DNA of 64,000 nucleotides, taken from NCBI GenBank assembly GCA_951230915.1, contig OX579633.1, forward strand, positions 19,998,574-20,062,573, given 5' to 3'. Numbering within the stretch: position 1 is the first letter of the stretch; the number at the start of each line of letters is the position of its first letter. Source of the stretch: Antitrichia curtipendula (taxonomy: Eukaryota; Streptophyta; Bryopsida; Hypnales; Leucodontaceae). Both the position numbers and the translations under genes were made by a program. This document shows positions 49,847-61,308 of this stretch, piece after piece. The notes beneath the pieces are model-generated. The model saw nothing but the letters and a program-made list of their open reading frames with translations, had not been told where the DNA came from and did no database searches.

Positions 49847-50918
49847 CACTAGAAGAAACCCCCATTTTTTATAACAAGGCCATAACGTGCTTCATACATT
49901 TTTTGTACGTTAGCCACGTCCACATGGATGTCCAAAAAAATGCGTCATAATGGATGTGTCCCCAAATGTGCAAAATCACCAAGAAAATGGTCTAATTTTA
50001 AAACAATTTTGGACGACGAAAAGCATGACATGGTCTTTCAGTGTCATAAGAAGTCATTATGTGGCCACCGTGAGAGCACCACATTAGCACCAACGGGTCG
50101 GGAAGAGCCACATGTAAATATTTTTTCATCCATCCAATTTGTGACATGGCATGCCACATCAGCACACCTTAACAACATTAGAAAAAATTTATTCTATTTT
50201 TTGAGATGTTCAAAGAGATGTCTATACATTTTTTGAGATGTTTTTTTTGACATCAACGCCGATGTCCACATAAATGTCCAAATGTTTTTTGCAACGTCAA
50301 CTACAACATCTAGATGTTTTTAGAGACCTCAAATCCAATGTTTAGATGTTTATTGAGACATCAACTGCAACGTCCACATATTTTCTAAGACATCAATTGA
50401 GACAATGTTGAATTCATACACAATACGACACACATATGTATATATACATTCATACACAATACATTGTATGTCATACACCATATGAGATACATTATATACA
50501 TATACAATACATTGTATTTATAATTATGTCATATGGCTTTAAAAGCCACTTATTATAAACAAAGAGAAAAGAGAAGACAAGCTCTTTATACAAGTGGGGT
50601 GGTAGGAGGTATGACAAACCATATGGAATATGTAAAACATAGGATTTGTATTAAGAGTTGAATTTTGAAATTGAGCATCAAGATGAATATGACAACTGAT
50701 GTCTAGAAAAACACCTAGATGTCTCAATTGATGTTTAAAAAAATATTTCAACGTCTTAGTTGACGCCATATAAAACACCCAACATCGTAGTTGATGTCCA
50801 ACTTGACATTGCAAAAAAATGTAGACATTGCAATTGATGTCTAAAAAATTAGCATTAAAGTTTACAAATGGCATCAAAGTGTACTAATGTGGCATGCTTG
50901 AAACTGTCATCTATAGTG
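49847..50918. mobile_element. Probable decayed CACTA-like element
   Basis: Starts CACTAGAAGAAA and ends at ...TCTATAGTG (50918). The interior repeats 'gatgtccaca', 'gacatcaa' and 'tagatgttt' in both orientations, like the subterminal repeats of CACTA elements, and the cargo style resembles 32799-33851. Flanking triplets (CAT/CAA) do not match cleanly, so the limits are tentative. Confidence 0.4.
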
Positions 50919-53210
50919 CAAAGAGTATAAATTTTAGAATAATTAATACAAAGGGCATGCATATCTAATTGTAGCATATTGCAATGGATTAGTATAAAAA
51001 AGTGTGGAATAAATTCCAAACAATTTTAATAGAGAAGTTGTAAACTATTTGCATTAAAAATGAGGAAAACATTGCAATTTGGCATTTAGGCAAACAATTA
51101 TAGGAAGCTTTTTATTATTGTAACCCTTGAAGGAGTAGGACAATAGAATCTATCCTCTTGAAATTTCTTATGGCAAATACTTGGTTAGGTGGAACAAATT
51201 TCAATATGTGATGAACTAAAATCTTGTTAAGTAAGAAGTTCACATAGTTGTTGCTTTTTCTTGCATTGGTGAATTTGAACCTAAAAAGTATTTTGAATCT
51301 AATATGCAAAAGTTAGTCTATTAGAAATAGGCAGCTAATATATTGTTATTATAGTAAAAAAAATAGTAGGAATGGAGAATTTTTTTGTCTTTGACATTTG
51401 TAGTCTTCACGGTGCACCTAAGATTCTAAGAACAGTATTTGTAGATATTTTCAAAAAAATTGTATTTTTAGCAATTTTAAAAATAAAAGGTTCAATTTGT
51501 TGTAATGAAGAACAATAAATAATTAGAGTCATGTCTAATTTTTGAAAGGTATTCTAAGCAATATTTTGAAAATATCAATTGTTAAATTGCAGAAATTGAA
51601 GCATGTAGAAATGTATAAAAATTTGTGAAGTTTCAAATTGGTCAACTAGGGCTTTCAACTCTTTGCGCTTAAAAATGTGTACAAATTTGAAAGATTCTTT
51701 AATTTTTCCATTCCTTAAATAAAAGATTACTACCTCAACCTTACATTCCAATACAATGTATAGGAGGGGCTCAAAAAACATAATTCATCTTCTTATGATT
51801 CTTTGTCCCCCAAAGCTATGTTTTTTGCCTATGAAGTTGATCATCTACAACTGTTAAAAACAAAAAATTGAATTGTCAAAATTTTCTATACTAAATTCCA
51901 TACTTACTATAAAACTAATCTTTCCTTGAGTACGGTTGAAATTTAAAAATTCAAGGACATCCATGCACATCAAGAAATGAAAGTGCAAGCATTCATTGAA
52001 AAGTTCCTTAGTATGTCAAGAAGTTGTTGGTCCACTTGAGCAGTGAACTTCAATCTTTTGCATGGCACATATAGATTCACATATGAGGTTTTTCAAATAT
52101 GACTAACTGATTTAAGAGTTGGAAATTTTTTAATTTGATAATCATTCTTAAAAAAATTGAAATAGATGTACATTTATGAGAGAGTGAAAAATTGAATCAT
52201 TCATAGTTGTAAGAGAAAATTGAAATACATTGACATTGAACACAATGGTGCACCAACAATGAAGTTTAAACTATTTCAAATTTTTCTAATTAGAAAAATT
52301 ACAAAATGTAGCTTGATGTAAAATATATCAAATTAGTCATTTGTCCATGTAGCAGCTTACAGTGCTACACCAAGAATATACTTCAAAACATTCACTTCAG
52401 TTAATTAAATGAATTGAAGCATATCTTTCCTAATAGACAAAAGATTTGTTTATCAATAAATAAGAATATTATTTCTTGAATGAAGATCATCATGAGGCAA
52501 TAGACTTGTCACATGCCCCCGAGAAGACACTTTTACTGTGTAAGGACCTTAAGCTAGTCCACCTCCTTTAATTGTGAAGATGTATTATAAATTATAATTT
52601 ACAACAATTTTAAAATGAATGTTCTAAAGTAGAAGTTGTACAATGTGATGCACAAAGCATATTCATATGATTAGACCATTTGCTACAGCAACCAATGTTT
52701 TTCAATAACATTAGACCTGAAAAATAGAAATGTCGTTAAAAAATGAATTCTCTATTGCATACTACTAATTTTCCAAGATTTTTTGAATTTTGAATTAAAA
52801 ATATTTGTTCAATTATATACTTATATTTTAATATTTTCATTTCTATTATGTATTAAAGTCGTTCTTGAAGGATTGTGTCTTAATTAAAAATGTCAATTTC
52901 AAAGGTCAAATATATTGTTGCCCCTTGAAATTTAGAACATTTCACTTAAAATAGTTGGAAACGTACATCATATAAATGTAAAAAACTAATACTAGAAACA
53001 CGCAAACATTTTGATGCATGAAGAAAAATAATTTAATGTGCTTCAAAAATGTTCAAGCTCATCCATACTTAGAAATTTGCACTACAAAAAGAATAGGGTC
53101 CAAATGAAGAAAAATTCAATAGAAAATGAGTTGATTTTCGTGTGGATTACTATCACTTGGTTTGGACCACTTGTAAATACATTTTTATTGGTTATCTCTT
53201 CATAAAATTT
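50919..53210. other. AT-rich spacer, nothing recognised
   Basis: No gene-like frame, RNA gene or defined repeat identified. Confidence 0.45.
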
Positions 53211-53214
53211 GAAA

Positions 53215-53345
53215 TGAAAAAAAATAAAAAATTAAAGATAAACATTTCTTCTCAGACAACCCATCACATGGGTAGCCTCGACGGAGATTGAACCCCACAC
53301 CTCTTGGCTAGTAGCCATGTGCTACAACCATTGCACCATGGTTGG
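53215..53345 (-). mobile_element. tRNA-derived SINE
   Basis: On the minus strand, a Pol III A box TGGTGCAATGGTTG (53338-53325) and B box GGTTCAATCTC (53294-53284) lie about 30 bp apart, as in tRNA-related SINE heads. The body continues to CATGTGATGGGTTGTCTGAG and a T-rich 3' end. It does not fold as an intact tRNA: there is no 7-bp acceptor pairing and the anticodon region is degenerate. Target duplication not resolved. Confidence 0.65.
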
Positions 53346-53592
53346 AGTTGTTTGATATTAGAATATGACATTGTATTTATACATTTTCTATTCACTTTTA
53401 CAAAGTTGACAAATTTTGAAGGCCCATATCTCCTTCATCATGAGTCCATTCTTCATAAAACTTGTTGGAAAAGGTTCACATTGAAGTCCAGTTTTAGTGG
53501 AAATCTTTTCATTTTCATCTAACATGCTGTGAAAATTTGAAAAGCATTTTTCTAGAGGTTGTTTGGCCAAAACCTAGAATTAAATAGTTTAA

Positions 53593-54268
53593 GTCTTAAA
53601 GAACCAAACACCATTTTTTGACAACATAGCAATTTTGGGTAGCTCACTACAAACATAATTTTTAATTTTTTTTCTTTGAAATTTTCACACAAGGTGTCCC
53701 CAAGGAGTAGCTTTAAGGCCCAACAATTTTAAGGAATTCAAAATTCAACTCAATTTTCAATATTTTTTGAAAAAAATAAAAACATTGGGTGTAGATTGTT
53801 TATTACAACATTACAACCGCTAGGATTGGCATTTTTCAATTCCATATTTAAATTCTTAACAATTTAGTGTTTTGAATCATTCTCTACTTACTATTTTTTT
53901 CTTGTATGTTTTACAATTCTAAATGATCTGAAATTTTTCAAGACTGTAGCTAACTTGCTTGAAGAATGAATCCAAAGAGTAACCACCATTTTAGACATTT
54001 TTTCATACCAAAGTGACCTTGTGAGGTGCAAGCTGCCCGGATTTTCGCACAGATAAAAAAAAGATTTTTGTCAATTCAAACGCTATTATCTTGCAATCCA
54101 CAAGGTGGAATTTTCTGAGTTTTTTTTCACAACTTCTCAAACTAGTGTACTACAAGATCCTACGGCTATATTTTTCTAAAATTAAAAAATAAATAAATTT
54201 GGTACTTGTATTAGAAGTAGCAGTTTTGGAGCGGTTTTTGTAAAAATATAGTCTTTGACATTAACGGA
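53593..54268. mobile_element. TTAA-flanked piggyBac-type element, internally deleted (676 bp)
   Basis: TTAA at 53589-53592 and 54269-54272. The left end GTCTTAAAGAACCAAACACC aligns with CCCCTAAAGGACCAAACACC of the 60360 element, read from its other end. The body is colinear with that element (inverted) but lacks about 220 bp of it. Ends are mutated. The left large arm has a single TTAA here, confirming the insertion. Confidence 0.8.
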
Positions 54269-55359
54269 TTAAATTTAGGGGTTTGAATAGTTCAAATCTA
54301 AACAATTTTATAGTGCATAACTTACAATTCAACTTTTAATCCCTAATTTACCAATGCCCCCCTTACAACAAAATTAATGGTTTTGTTTTATTTTCTGTCC
54401 AATTAATCTTGAACCTACTCTTCTTTAATAATTTTTGGAAGATTGAAATTGAAGTTTTTTCTTTTGGAATTTTTTACCTAGATTTTGAACTCAATTATTC
54501 AACAGAATTTTCTTTAAAATTCAAAGCCTACAGCTCAATTTTTTCAACAAATAGAAGTCAAAGTCATTTGAAATTGCAAGCTAGTGTTCAAAAAAACTTT
54601 TTTTCCCGAATTTGAATGCTAATATCTTCCAATTTGTAGTCCAATTTCATGAAAATTTTAGCACATCATATAAAACAAGTGAAGTACAAGATCCTATACT
54701 TTGATTCTAAAATATATATATTTTTTGTTTTCTTGGATGAACACAACAAAAATAATTAGAAGTTTTGAGGGTTGTTTGGTAGAAGAATGGCCTTGGTAAT
54801 TTAGGCCTTGAAGACTTCAAATTTGAGTAGTTTGATCAAAGCTTGGAATTGAGTTGTAAATAATTCAAAATTTAAACTTTTCTTTTTCAAGACTTAGAAT
54901 TCAAATCAAATTAGAATTAGGATCAAAATTATAGTTCAAAAGTATTCCTCAAAAAGTGCAATTACATAAACTAAAACAACTAAGAAATCTCTAGAACCCA
55001 CTACGTATACTTCTTGTATTACTCTTCAAAATATAAGTTAGAAATTTAATCAAATTATAAATCTGAATTCTAATTAAATTAAACTCTATAGGATATTAAT
55101 TGAGAATTCTATTAGAATTTGAATTATTATTAAGTTATTTGAATCATAATTGTATTTAGAGTTGAAATAGAATTAAAATTCTATTCAGATTTGAATTGAT
55201 CTTGAATCATAATTTCAATTTTCATTAAGTTATTTGATTTATGATTGGATTTAGAATGGAATTTGATTAAAACTTGATCAAATTCTAAATTTGAATTCTA
55301 GTTATTGATTAAATTTGATTAAAATTCACTTGATTAAATTTAATTTAAAAGTGAATTAT

Positions 55360-55440
55360 ATTCAAGTGAATTTGATTATATTCAAGTGAATTTGATTATA
55401 TTCAAGTGAATTTGTTCAAATTTGTTCAAACTTGTTCAAA
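55360..55440 (+). repeat. Short tandem repeats in the right arm
   Basis: Three units of about 20 bp (TTATATTCAAGTGAATTTGA), followed by CTTGTTCAAAT/TTTGTTCAAA units. Absent from the left arm. Confidence 0.75.
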
Positions 55441-56877
55441 TAAACTTGTTCAAATTTAATTTAATTAACTTGATTAAATTAAATTAAATTCAAAAGTGAA
55501 TTATATTTTTTATAAATTTGATTAAAATTTAAGCTCTTAATTCAAACTTTGTGAAAGATTCTATTTGATGTCAAAAGATTCTCATAAAATTCAAAAGATT
55601 TTCAATAGATTCTAATGATTTTCTAAATGATTATAATAGATTTTTAATATGTTCAAAAAGATTCCCATAGATCTATAAAATATTTTAATAGTTTGCCAAA
55701 GTTTCTGTAAAATTCCAAAAGATTCGTGAATTTCCTACAAAAAATATGAGAAATCCTTAGGAAATTCCATTGATTTACATTGAACCAGTACACAATTTAT
55801 TGGTGGAGTTCATGAAAATGCGTTCCACTATAAGAACTCATTTTATGTTGGTGACAGCAGACTTGTGTTGGTTTTATCTTGGTTTTCAACCATTCTCTAG
55901 CAATGTTGAAATTTCTATCACGTAGGATAAAAGACTATCATGTTTACAATTTTTATGTGTGCTTAAATATATACTACTTGTAGAAGGCATGATAACAAAT
56001 TTCGTGCTTCATTGTAAGCGCTAACTAAAAAATAGCAAATATTTGCTTCATGAAGCATCCATGGAAGAGTTTTTCCTAAGACTCCAATAAAGTTGCCCTT
56101 TCTCTATGATTTTAAAAGTGTGTCAACATTTTACCTCATTCCCCAATAACTTCAAAAAAGTTACTTATAATGAAACTAAAATACTTTGCTAACATGGCAC
56201 TATCACTTTTTTTTTGACGCAGAAAACATCACCGTGTTGTCACTAATGTCATAGACAACGTAGCTGCCAATCCGAGCATGAAGTTGTTTTCCCACTAACA
56301 TCCGCATGTTCTTTTGGCCCTTCATGACTTTTTGCCTTGGACGTCCTCTTGTCTATAAGAACATGCCACATTCTTGTGTTATGTCGCAAAAAACGTTTTT
56401 TTTTTTTTGTAGTGCATGTTGTTAATTGTAGACAATTATAGACTCTCTGTTCATTGTGTCTTAGCGTGTGGTTGCTCCATCTCAGAGCAAGTAAATTATG
56501 TAAAAACAAAACAATAATCAAACACAATGCTCACTAGTATGCCCATGTGCCCGTTGCTACAACCAAAAGAAAAGTAAAAGTTATTTTTTAGTTATTTAAA
56601 ATAAAAAATAACTCAAAATCCATAGCTTTCACACCGTAGGTCCAAATGCCACAAAACAAAGCCCATGCACCCTTCTTAGCCAAGGGCTTTATGATGGTAC
56701 CAAAAGCGTGACCAAGGGATGCACAGTCCGAGGGATCTCATTGTAACAAACAAACAAAAACAAAACATACAAATAAATAAACAACTAACTTATGGTATGG
56801 ATTTGAAAAGGCCACCAAATGTATATGCTCCCACTTGTTTTTTTGCATTCTTTTTGTTGTGGTTGTTTTGCCCTTAA

Positions 56878-57099
56878 CCCTTGAAGGACGGACCGGTAGC
56901 CGTGAAAATCATGTATTTTGATTCCGTGTGACATCATCTACTTTGAAAAAGCCTAATATATTCTTTGGAAGTTAAAGAACTGTTAAAGATCTTTCCTTTC
57001 CACTCCTAATACCGAGGATGAAAAGTTGCACTTCTGTCTTGCACGGAAAGATTCTTTGTCATTCAAAGGACGCAGAACGTCCTCGTCGACGTTCAAGGG
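56878..57099. mobile_element. TTAA-flanked element, family 3 (222 bp)
   Basis: Perfect 8-bp TIR CCCTTGAA, each followed (with a 9-nt offset on the right) by GGACG. TTAA at 56874-56877 and 57100-57103. The start CCC plus TTAA is the piggyBac-type signature. Non-coding. Confidence 0.7.
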
Positions 57100-58356
57100 T
57101 TAAGAAATGAGTCCGAATACAAGAAATGGAGATTGACTGCAGGGATGTTTGATTTGGTTGAATTTGGGTGCAATCGAGAGCTGAGATCTCAGAGATTAAA
57201 TTTGGCAAGCACAACTGAGATTCCAGGAGGAATTATGTCCAATTGGTGCGAATCTGGGTGCCAAAATTAGTGACATGCATCTGTCTAAAGCTCTAAAAAA
57301 CTTTGAAACCTTTAAACAGTTAAGGTAAAATAGTCCATTGTGGCCAGAATTTGGAGTCTGCCCTCATGCCATTGCTGAAATTTTTCAAATTTTTTCCCAC
57401 ACAAAGATAAGTGTGAAAAATAGTGAGAGCAATTGAAATTTTATTTGTCAAACAAAGTGTGAATTAGTTATGTATTTTTGAAGTGATCTTCCCAACATGG
57501 TCTACAGGCTGCCCTATAATCAACAAAAAGTGTAACCAATATGCTCATCTTAATCACCTAAAGTGGTCACAATAATTTCTAATGTGGAATGCCATTTCCA
57601 ACAATGATTTACACTAGAAAAATTGGGTGTTCCTAATGAGGTCACTAATCACTCCATAGGTGTCAGGTTAGATATTGATTGTGGTCTGAAGAACCATCAT
57701 GGGGTCATGTGGTGACCACTATGGGTCATCTGACCGTAATGGGCTAGTTTACCTTACTTGTCAGCTAGTTAGCTCTAAAAAACTAGAAACCTTTAAATAG
57801 TTACTTGCCAGCTAGCGTGTCAAAGTAGTGGAATCATGGGGTTTTTTTTTATTTTTTATAAAGTGGCAAAGTGGCAACATTAAATGTTATAGTGGTGTTC
57901 CAAATTTCAACATTCATCCACATATTGGATAGAAAATATCAAATTAGCACATGTCACATATCACGTGATCTTTCTTTAGGTGCTTTGGTTTGCTTTGAAA
58001 GGGCCTGATATACAAATTGCCAAAGGCTTTCAGATTATTGAGCTAAGTATGTGATGTTTGATTTACACTTGAACTAAGTTACTTACATTGTGTTGTTTCA
58101 ATTGGGCATAGTGCGAGGTCATCTACCCCCTAAACGTCCATAGTCTTCTCCAAAATTTACAATTTGGAAAAAATCAATATAAAATACTATTTGAAAGAAT
58201 ATTTTGGAATTGATATAGAAATGAAATTTGTCGGTTTTTAATTTTAGATTCCACACATATGGTTAGATTCACCAATGTTATCACCAATATTTTTTTATGA
58301 ATTTTGAAAGGGAAAATTTAAAATTCCTTCAAAATTAAGTTACAAGCAAAATACTA

Positions 58357-58907
58357 CTCCCTCCGTTGTTGGCTTTCATTTTTTGTCCCAAAATGATCTT
58401 CCTGTTGTGCTTTGTGAGCTACAAATTGGTCAAATTTAACTTTTGGTTGTTCTCTAGGACTAACAAAACAATTCCAAGCAATAGTTCCCCCTCAATCTAT
58501 GCAATCACTAATCAAAAGACAAATAAAATGGTTGAAGGGGTCAATCAACACATTTTGTTTTTATTTTTTGCATCTCCTTGAATATTATCTAATTGAAGGA
58601 GATGAAGGTTTTGGGAGGCAAAATATAGGTCCACATATGGTCTTTGACTTATACTAACTACCCACAAAATGACGACCTCACACTCAATAATTAAATAACC
58701 ACTGGTGCTCCTTGAAAATACCTAAAAAATTTCACTTTTCAATAATCCAAAACTACACTTTAAAAAGGGCTTCAAAACTCAAAGTTTCAAGGGCAATAGG
58801 AGTGCACCAAACTCCATATGTAGTGCAAACAGGCTTTAAAAATGTTATTTTTAGTCTTAATCCGGAACATTTTGTCTAACAAGAAGATCATTTTGGGACG
58901 GAGGGAG
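58357..58907. mobile_element. Stowaway-type (Tc1/mariner) MITE, 551 bp
   Basis: TIR CTCCCTCCGT at both ends is the classic plant Stowaway terminus, flanked by TA at 58355-58356 and 58908-58909. The right TIR continues CCCAAAATGATCTTC. The left one matches it after about 19 extra bases inserted behind the first 10. The interior has a Met-led frame of 71 residues with no known domain. Confidence 0.88.
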
Positions 58908-59136
58908 TACCATTTTTGGTGTAAAACTTGTTGGAATGGGTTTGAGAGGAGGTTCTCTTGGCATGGTGTTTTTTTGGAATTTTCATGTTTTTTTCATCTG
59001 TGACCTCATTTTTGCAAATCCAGCTTTGAACTAGAGTCAATGCAATTTTGGCTTGGTCAACAACTTGACAAACTTCTACATTTGTTATTTTAGAAAAATA
59101 TTTACTCTAGTAACACCAAATCCAACTGACAAATAG

Positions 59137-59347
59137 CATTACAAAAAATATGAGGCCTCCGGAAGGCCGTTAAGCCTGGACCCCGTCGTGATACTACGGA
59201 GTTTTTTTTCAAAAAAAAAAATTCAGAAACTGAAATTCTGACGTGGTCGAAGTTCCACGCCAGCGCTGACGTCAGCGCCACATCAGCGTGACGTCACTTT
59301 TCAAAAAAAAAATCGGGAAAAAATAAAATTATTATTATTATTTTTTT

Positions 59348-59378
<31 letters not shown>

Positions 59379-59449
59379 CCGTAATATCACCCGCGGGTCC
59401 CGAAAATCAGCACTCACGGCCTTGTTGAGGCCTCATATTTTTTGTAATG
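59137..59449. mobile_element. 313-bp MITE with 23-bp perfect TIR and CpG-rich core
   Basis: The TIR begins CATTACAAAAAATATGAGG, is perfect for 23 bp (59137-59159 and 59427-59449) and imperfect for 10 more (AGGCCG). Flanking 9-mers GACAAATAG/GACAAGAAC are only partly alike. The interior holds CGCTGACGTCAGCG and CAGCGTGACGTCA, unusual in this AT-rich region, plus long T and A runs. Confidence 0.75.
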
Positions 59450-59943
59450 GACAAGAACTTGATAAAGTGTCTCCACAAATTAGGATGACTTTCATCCAAG
59501 CAACACAAGCAAGAAATAGGAATATGAACCTATACATCATCCAAAAATTGGACGTTGGAGTGCTTGAGAGTTAAGATGTTTCTTTGAGTGGGTTGTGTGG
59601 TGACCTTGTTATTAAGGTAGTAGGTCCATAAGTTGACCACCTAAAGGGCTGGAATTGAATTTTGGGAGGTGAAACTTCTTGAAATAGTAAATTTTCCTTG
59701 GAAGAGAAGTGGAATTGGCATCTAACCCAAATCGTTTCTTATTTTTTTGGAGCTTTTTGGAATTAGTTATGAAATTTTGAAGTTGAACTGGCATAGGTCT
59801 CCAAAACCTCCTACCTTACTTTGCTTGATGTGCCTTCTCAACAGCAGTCTATTGGTATCCACTTTGTGCAGAATGTCTTGGGAAGCAGCATTTCTTTCCT
59901 CAAAACTTGAGCAGGCTGTTCAATCATGTTCTCCAAGCCTTAA

Positions 59944-60022
59944 CCCCTCACTGCCTGCAGTATGATCTCAAAATACACTAATAAAAAAGGGGTTGTATTT
60001 CGTCCCCTTAGGCAGTGAGGGG
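59944..60022. mobile_element. 79-bp TTAA-flanked mini-element, family 2
   Basis: TIR CCCCTCACTGCCT is perfect over 13 bp at both ends (59944-59956 and 60010-60022), with exact TTAA at 59940-59943 and 60023-60026. It has no coding capacity. Confidence 0.85.
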
Positions 60023-60099
60023 TTAAGATACAGGAGACTATTTGCGTCATTTTAAACATCTTAACCAATTTCATGGAGTGTAATTTCATTGGGAGATTA

Positions 60100-60250
60100 A
60101 GGTGGGTACCCCCAAAACCGCCACTTTTTGCTACTGAGCCTAGTTACTATTATTAGACTGGTCAAGTTTTCATATGTTCTTGTTGGCAAGTCGAAGGAGG
60201 TTCCAACAAAGAATATGACATTTGGATCCTGTATGCATGAATTTCTTAAG
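60100..60250 (+). mobile_element. Truncated MITE, family M1
   Basis: TA then AGGTGGGTACCCCC, followed by about 140 bp nearly identical to 12540-12680. The right half is missing; a TTAA element starts 110 bp further on. Confidence 0.75.
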
Positions 60251-60359
60251 CAACTCCAAGGTTGTAATCTCAACAAGAGACAGCCAACCCCATTCCCATT
60301 TAAGATGAATGACCGAGGACGTTTAGCCAAGTTATGCTTATACAATCTAAGTGTATTAA

Positions 60360-61304
60360 CCCCTAAAGGTTTTTGACTATGTTTTCACAAAAAACACTCC
60401 CAAACTGCCACTTCTAGTACAAGTACGGAATTTTGGAAAAAAAACATTTTTGGACACATGTGACCGTAGGATCTTGTAGTAAACTAGTTTGAGAAGATGT
60501 GGAAAAAATTTCAGAAATTTCCACCGTGTAGATTGCAAGATATTAGCATTTGAAGTGACAAAAACCCTTTTTTTGTCCCTGCGAAAAACCGGGCAGCTGC
60601 ACTTCACATGGTCACATTTGTATGAAAAAATGTCCAAAATGGTGGTAACTCTTTGGATTCATTCTTCAAAGCAAGTTAGCTACATGCTTGAAAAATTTTA
60701 GATCATTTGGAAATGTACAACATATAGGAAAAAAATAGTAAGTAGAAAGAAGTAGAAAATGATTCAAAACACTAAATTGTTAAGGATTTAATTATGGAAT
60801 TGAAAAATGAAAATCCAAACAATTGTAATGTTGTAATAAACAATCTACACCTTGTGTTTATATTTTTTTCCAAAAATATTGAATATTGAGTTAAATAAAG
60901 GACTTCAAAGTTTATTTTAGAGTAGAGATTCCATAACTACCCGCAAACTACCCACAACTAAAATTCCTCATAACTTTCATCTCATAAATCAAAGTGGAAT
61001 GATTCAAAGCTTTCCTTGTGCACATAAATCTAGAGAACCAATTTCAAATTTTTCTTTCTCTAAAAAATGATTTTTAAAGAATTTTTTTTTGCTGCCCGGG
61101 CTGCCCGCCAAACAATGAAAACTACATATCATACCATAACTTTTTAACCATGTGGTCAAAATTTATGAAAATTGATGGGCCCTAAAGCTACTCCTTGGAC
61201 ACATCTTGTGTAAAAATTTCAAAGAAAAAAAACAAAAATTCCATTCGTGGTGAGCTGCCCAAAAACGCTATGTTGTCAAAAAACGGTGTTTGGTCCTTTA
61301 GGGG
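60360..61304. mobile_element. Complete TTAA-flanked piggyBac-type element, family 1 (945 bp)
   Basis: CCCCTAAAGG at 60360-60369 is exactly inverted at 61295-61304, with TTAA at 60356-60359 and 61305-61308. Subterminal blocks TTTTTGACTATG and TTTTTTGACAACATAG are also inverted relatives. CCC-starting ends with a TTAA target are the hallmark of piggyBac. The interior has no transposase; it carries GGGCAGC motifs near both ends and shares its body with 53593-54268. Confidence 0.85.
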
Positions 61305-61308
61305 TTAA

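Larger units (their letters stand above)
53390..55890 (-). repeat. Right arm of the large inverted repeat
   Basis: Inverse copy of 32540-35230. It is interrupted by the TTAA element at 53593-54268, which the left arm lacks. It has a short tandem stretch of its own at 55360-55440 and carries no coding capacity. Confidence 0.85.

Noticed and set aside
55826..56414. CACTATAAGAA...TTGTAGTG pair as another CACTA element
   Set aside because: The left 'end' lies inside the large inverted arm, whose similarity continues past it to about 55890, and the flanking triplets (TTC/CAT) differ.
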